Shown here one piece after another: positions 62,964-64,000 of a DNA stretch of 64,000 nucleotides. The DNA comes from Himantopus leucocephalus (Eukaryota; Chordata; Aves; Charadriiformes; Recurvirostridae): the NCBI GenBank assembly GCA_003993805.1, contig RSEF01000004.1, positions 79,032,206 through 79,096,205 of the forward strand. Direction: 5' to 3'. Made by a program: the position numbers and the translations under genes. Each line of letters starts with the position of its first letter. Within the stretch, counting starts at the first letter, position 1. The notes below the pieces were generated by a model that saw only the letters and a program-made list of their open reading frames with translations, was not told where the DNA came from and did no database searches.

Positions 62964-64000
62964 TGTATATATGATGCTGCATATTACAGACAGTGGGCAC
63001 TTGTTTTTAGAATAAACGGGATACTTGCTTTTAGAGTAAAAGTCTGAAAATGTGTGTTCTGGAGCTGGGTATTTCATTTGTAACCTCACTGGTCTGCATT
63101 TGTGGAATTTCTTCTGTTCGTTTGCCCTCATGGAAAAGCACAATTATATTATGGTGAAAGGAATTACTCTTTTCAAGGCAGTGCTTTGTTAGCAATATAG
63201 GATTGCATTTTTAGTAATTTCTTTTTTAACTTCTCTGCCAGTATTCACAGAATTCTGTCATCATTTGAAAGATTGTACTTGGCTCTCAACTTCCTGTTGT
63301 CAAAGTTGGGTTGTGGGTTTGCTTTTTTTTTTTGTATGACAATTTCTGTAAGTTTTTGGCATTCTGTACTTGGAATAGTGGATACTTAATTTTTGCCTCA
63401 GTTTAGTAGTCTCGCAATCTTGTCTATGGCTTTAAAGTAGCGGTGTAATATTTATTTTAATTGCCAAGCTAAAAGAATTCTATTCTATTAATCAGGTTTT
63501 ACTACAGCAAATAATCCTTTGTAAGGGATCAGTAAATCAATAGTCCATGTGATCCTGTATGAAACTCCGTGTATAAGTTTGTTTATTAAAACTTGGATTG
63601 AAATAATTGCCTTTAGAAAAAAAAAAACACAAAGAATCTTTTATGCAGTGCAGAGATTAAATTTCACTCCCAGTAATTTACGTTAACTACTGACTTCTAT
63701 ATTCTCAATACTTGTAGATTAAAAAAAAGTCCAATGAAACTTCCGATAGTTTACATGAGTAAATTTAGTAAACTTAAATAATGTTTGGTACATTGATTTT
63801 TACATGTCATTTTGCTGCTTGACACTGATTAAGTATTTTTACTTGAAAATGTTAGTAGCTTTACTCAGCTTGCTAAGCTATTCCTGGCAAGTGTTAAGAG
63901 AAAAGATTTTAGTTAATTGCATTAAAGCCCACCTTTCAATAAATAATGCTCAAGTTCATTTTGTGCAGTTACATACATGGAACAGCTGATGCTGTTCAGA

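Larger units (their letters stand above)
40499..64000 (+). other. STIM2: STIM2 intron 1 (5' part, runs off window)
   Basis: The donor gtaacg is at 40499; no acceptor followed by the conserved second exon (with its PCMSLSPP segment) was found to 64000, in keeping with the very long first intron of STIM2 in other vertebrates. Contents seen: CpG island tail to 41130, an old CR1 at 42620-43200, A/C-rich tracts at 57000-57065, 60060-60126 and 62911-62963, T/A homopolymers, and two doubled blocks split by single N. ORFs of up to about 136 codons show no recognised family. Confidence 0.75.

Noticed and set aside
1..64000. CRISPR arrays, operons, tRNA or rRNA genes, phage or plasmid features
   Set aside because: None seen. 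The splice-site structure, CR1 elements and CpG island all point to a vertebrate nuclear genome.

Overview
The window is vertebrate nuclear DNA, almost certainly from a bird. It carries several CR1 retrotransposon 3' ends of the avian/archosaur type, compact GT-AG introns, an AT-rich background with one sharp GC-rich CpG island, and two genes in the tandem order TBC1D19 then STIM2. Both genes lie on the + strand. There is no sign of prokaryotic, phage or CRISPR content. Nearly all of the short open reading frames scattered through the window are chance ORFs in introns or intergenic DNA.

Region 1 (1 to about 23,560) is the 3' two thirds of TBC1D19, an atypical TBC (Rab-GAP-like) domain gene. 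I could place 13 coding exons (4589-23289), each with a canonical AG acceptor and GT donor. They total 951 nt, which is 316 codons plus a TGA stop. Reading phase is continuous across every junction. The 5' exons, roughly the first 100 residues by comparison with the ~526-residue mammalian protein, lie upstream of the window. A further block of roughly 110 residues is missing between 6596 and 8162, exactly where a 100-N placeholder gap sits between two head-to-head CR1 copies. The simplest reading is that those exons are hidden in the gap. The visible TBC domain lacks both catalytic fingers: the arginine position is Val and the glutamine position is His.

Region 2 (about 23,560-39,500) is intergenic. 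It holds one CR1 3' end, one longer decayed CR1 with reverse-transcriptase remnants, a pentanucleotide microsatellite, a second 100-N gap, a small orphan GC/CpG-rich block near 27.2-27.6 kb, and a moderately GC-rich block near 25.4-25.8 kb. I recognise no gene there.

Region 3 (about 39,500-41,130) is a strong CpG island containing the STIM2 promoter, 5' UTR and first coding exon (40294-40498). That exon encodes a signal peptide and the start of the luminal N-terminus. A 20-bp perfect palindrome containing a consensus CRE lies about 175-195 bp upstream of the ATG.

Region 4 (40499-64000) is the 5' part of STIM2 intron 1, which runs off the window. It contains an old CR1, A/C-rich simple tracts and unmerged assembly duplications.

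The two genes are neighbours with no evident shared pathway: a putative Rab-pathway regulator, and an ER calcium sensor for store-operated calcium entry. The most useful outcomes of this reading are the exon model, the gap that hides TBC1D19 exons, four false tandem duplications each split by one N, the loss of both TBC catalytic residues, and the palindromic CRE in the STIM2 promoter. I found no convincing new biological system.
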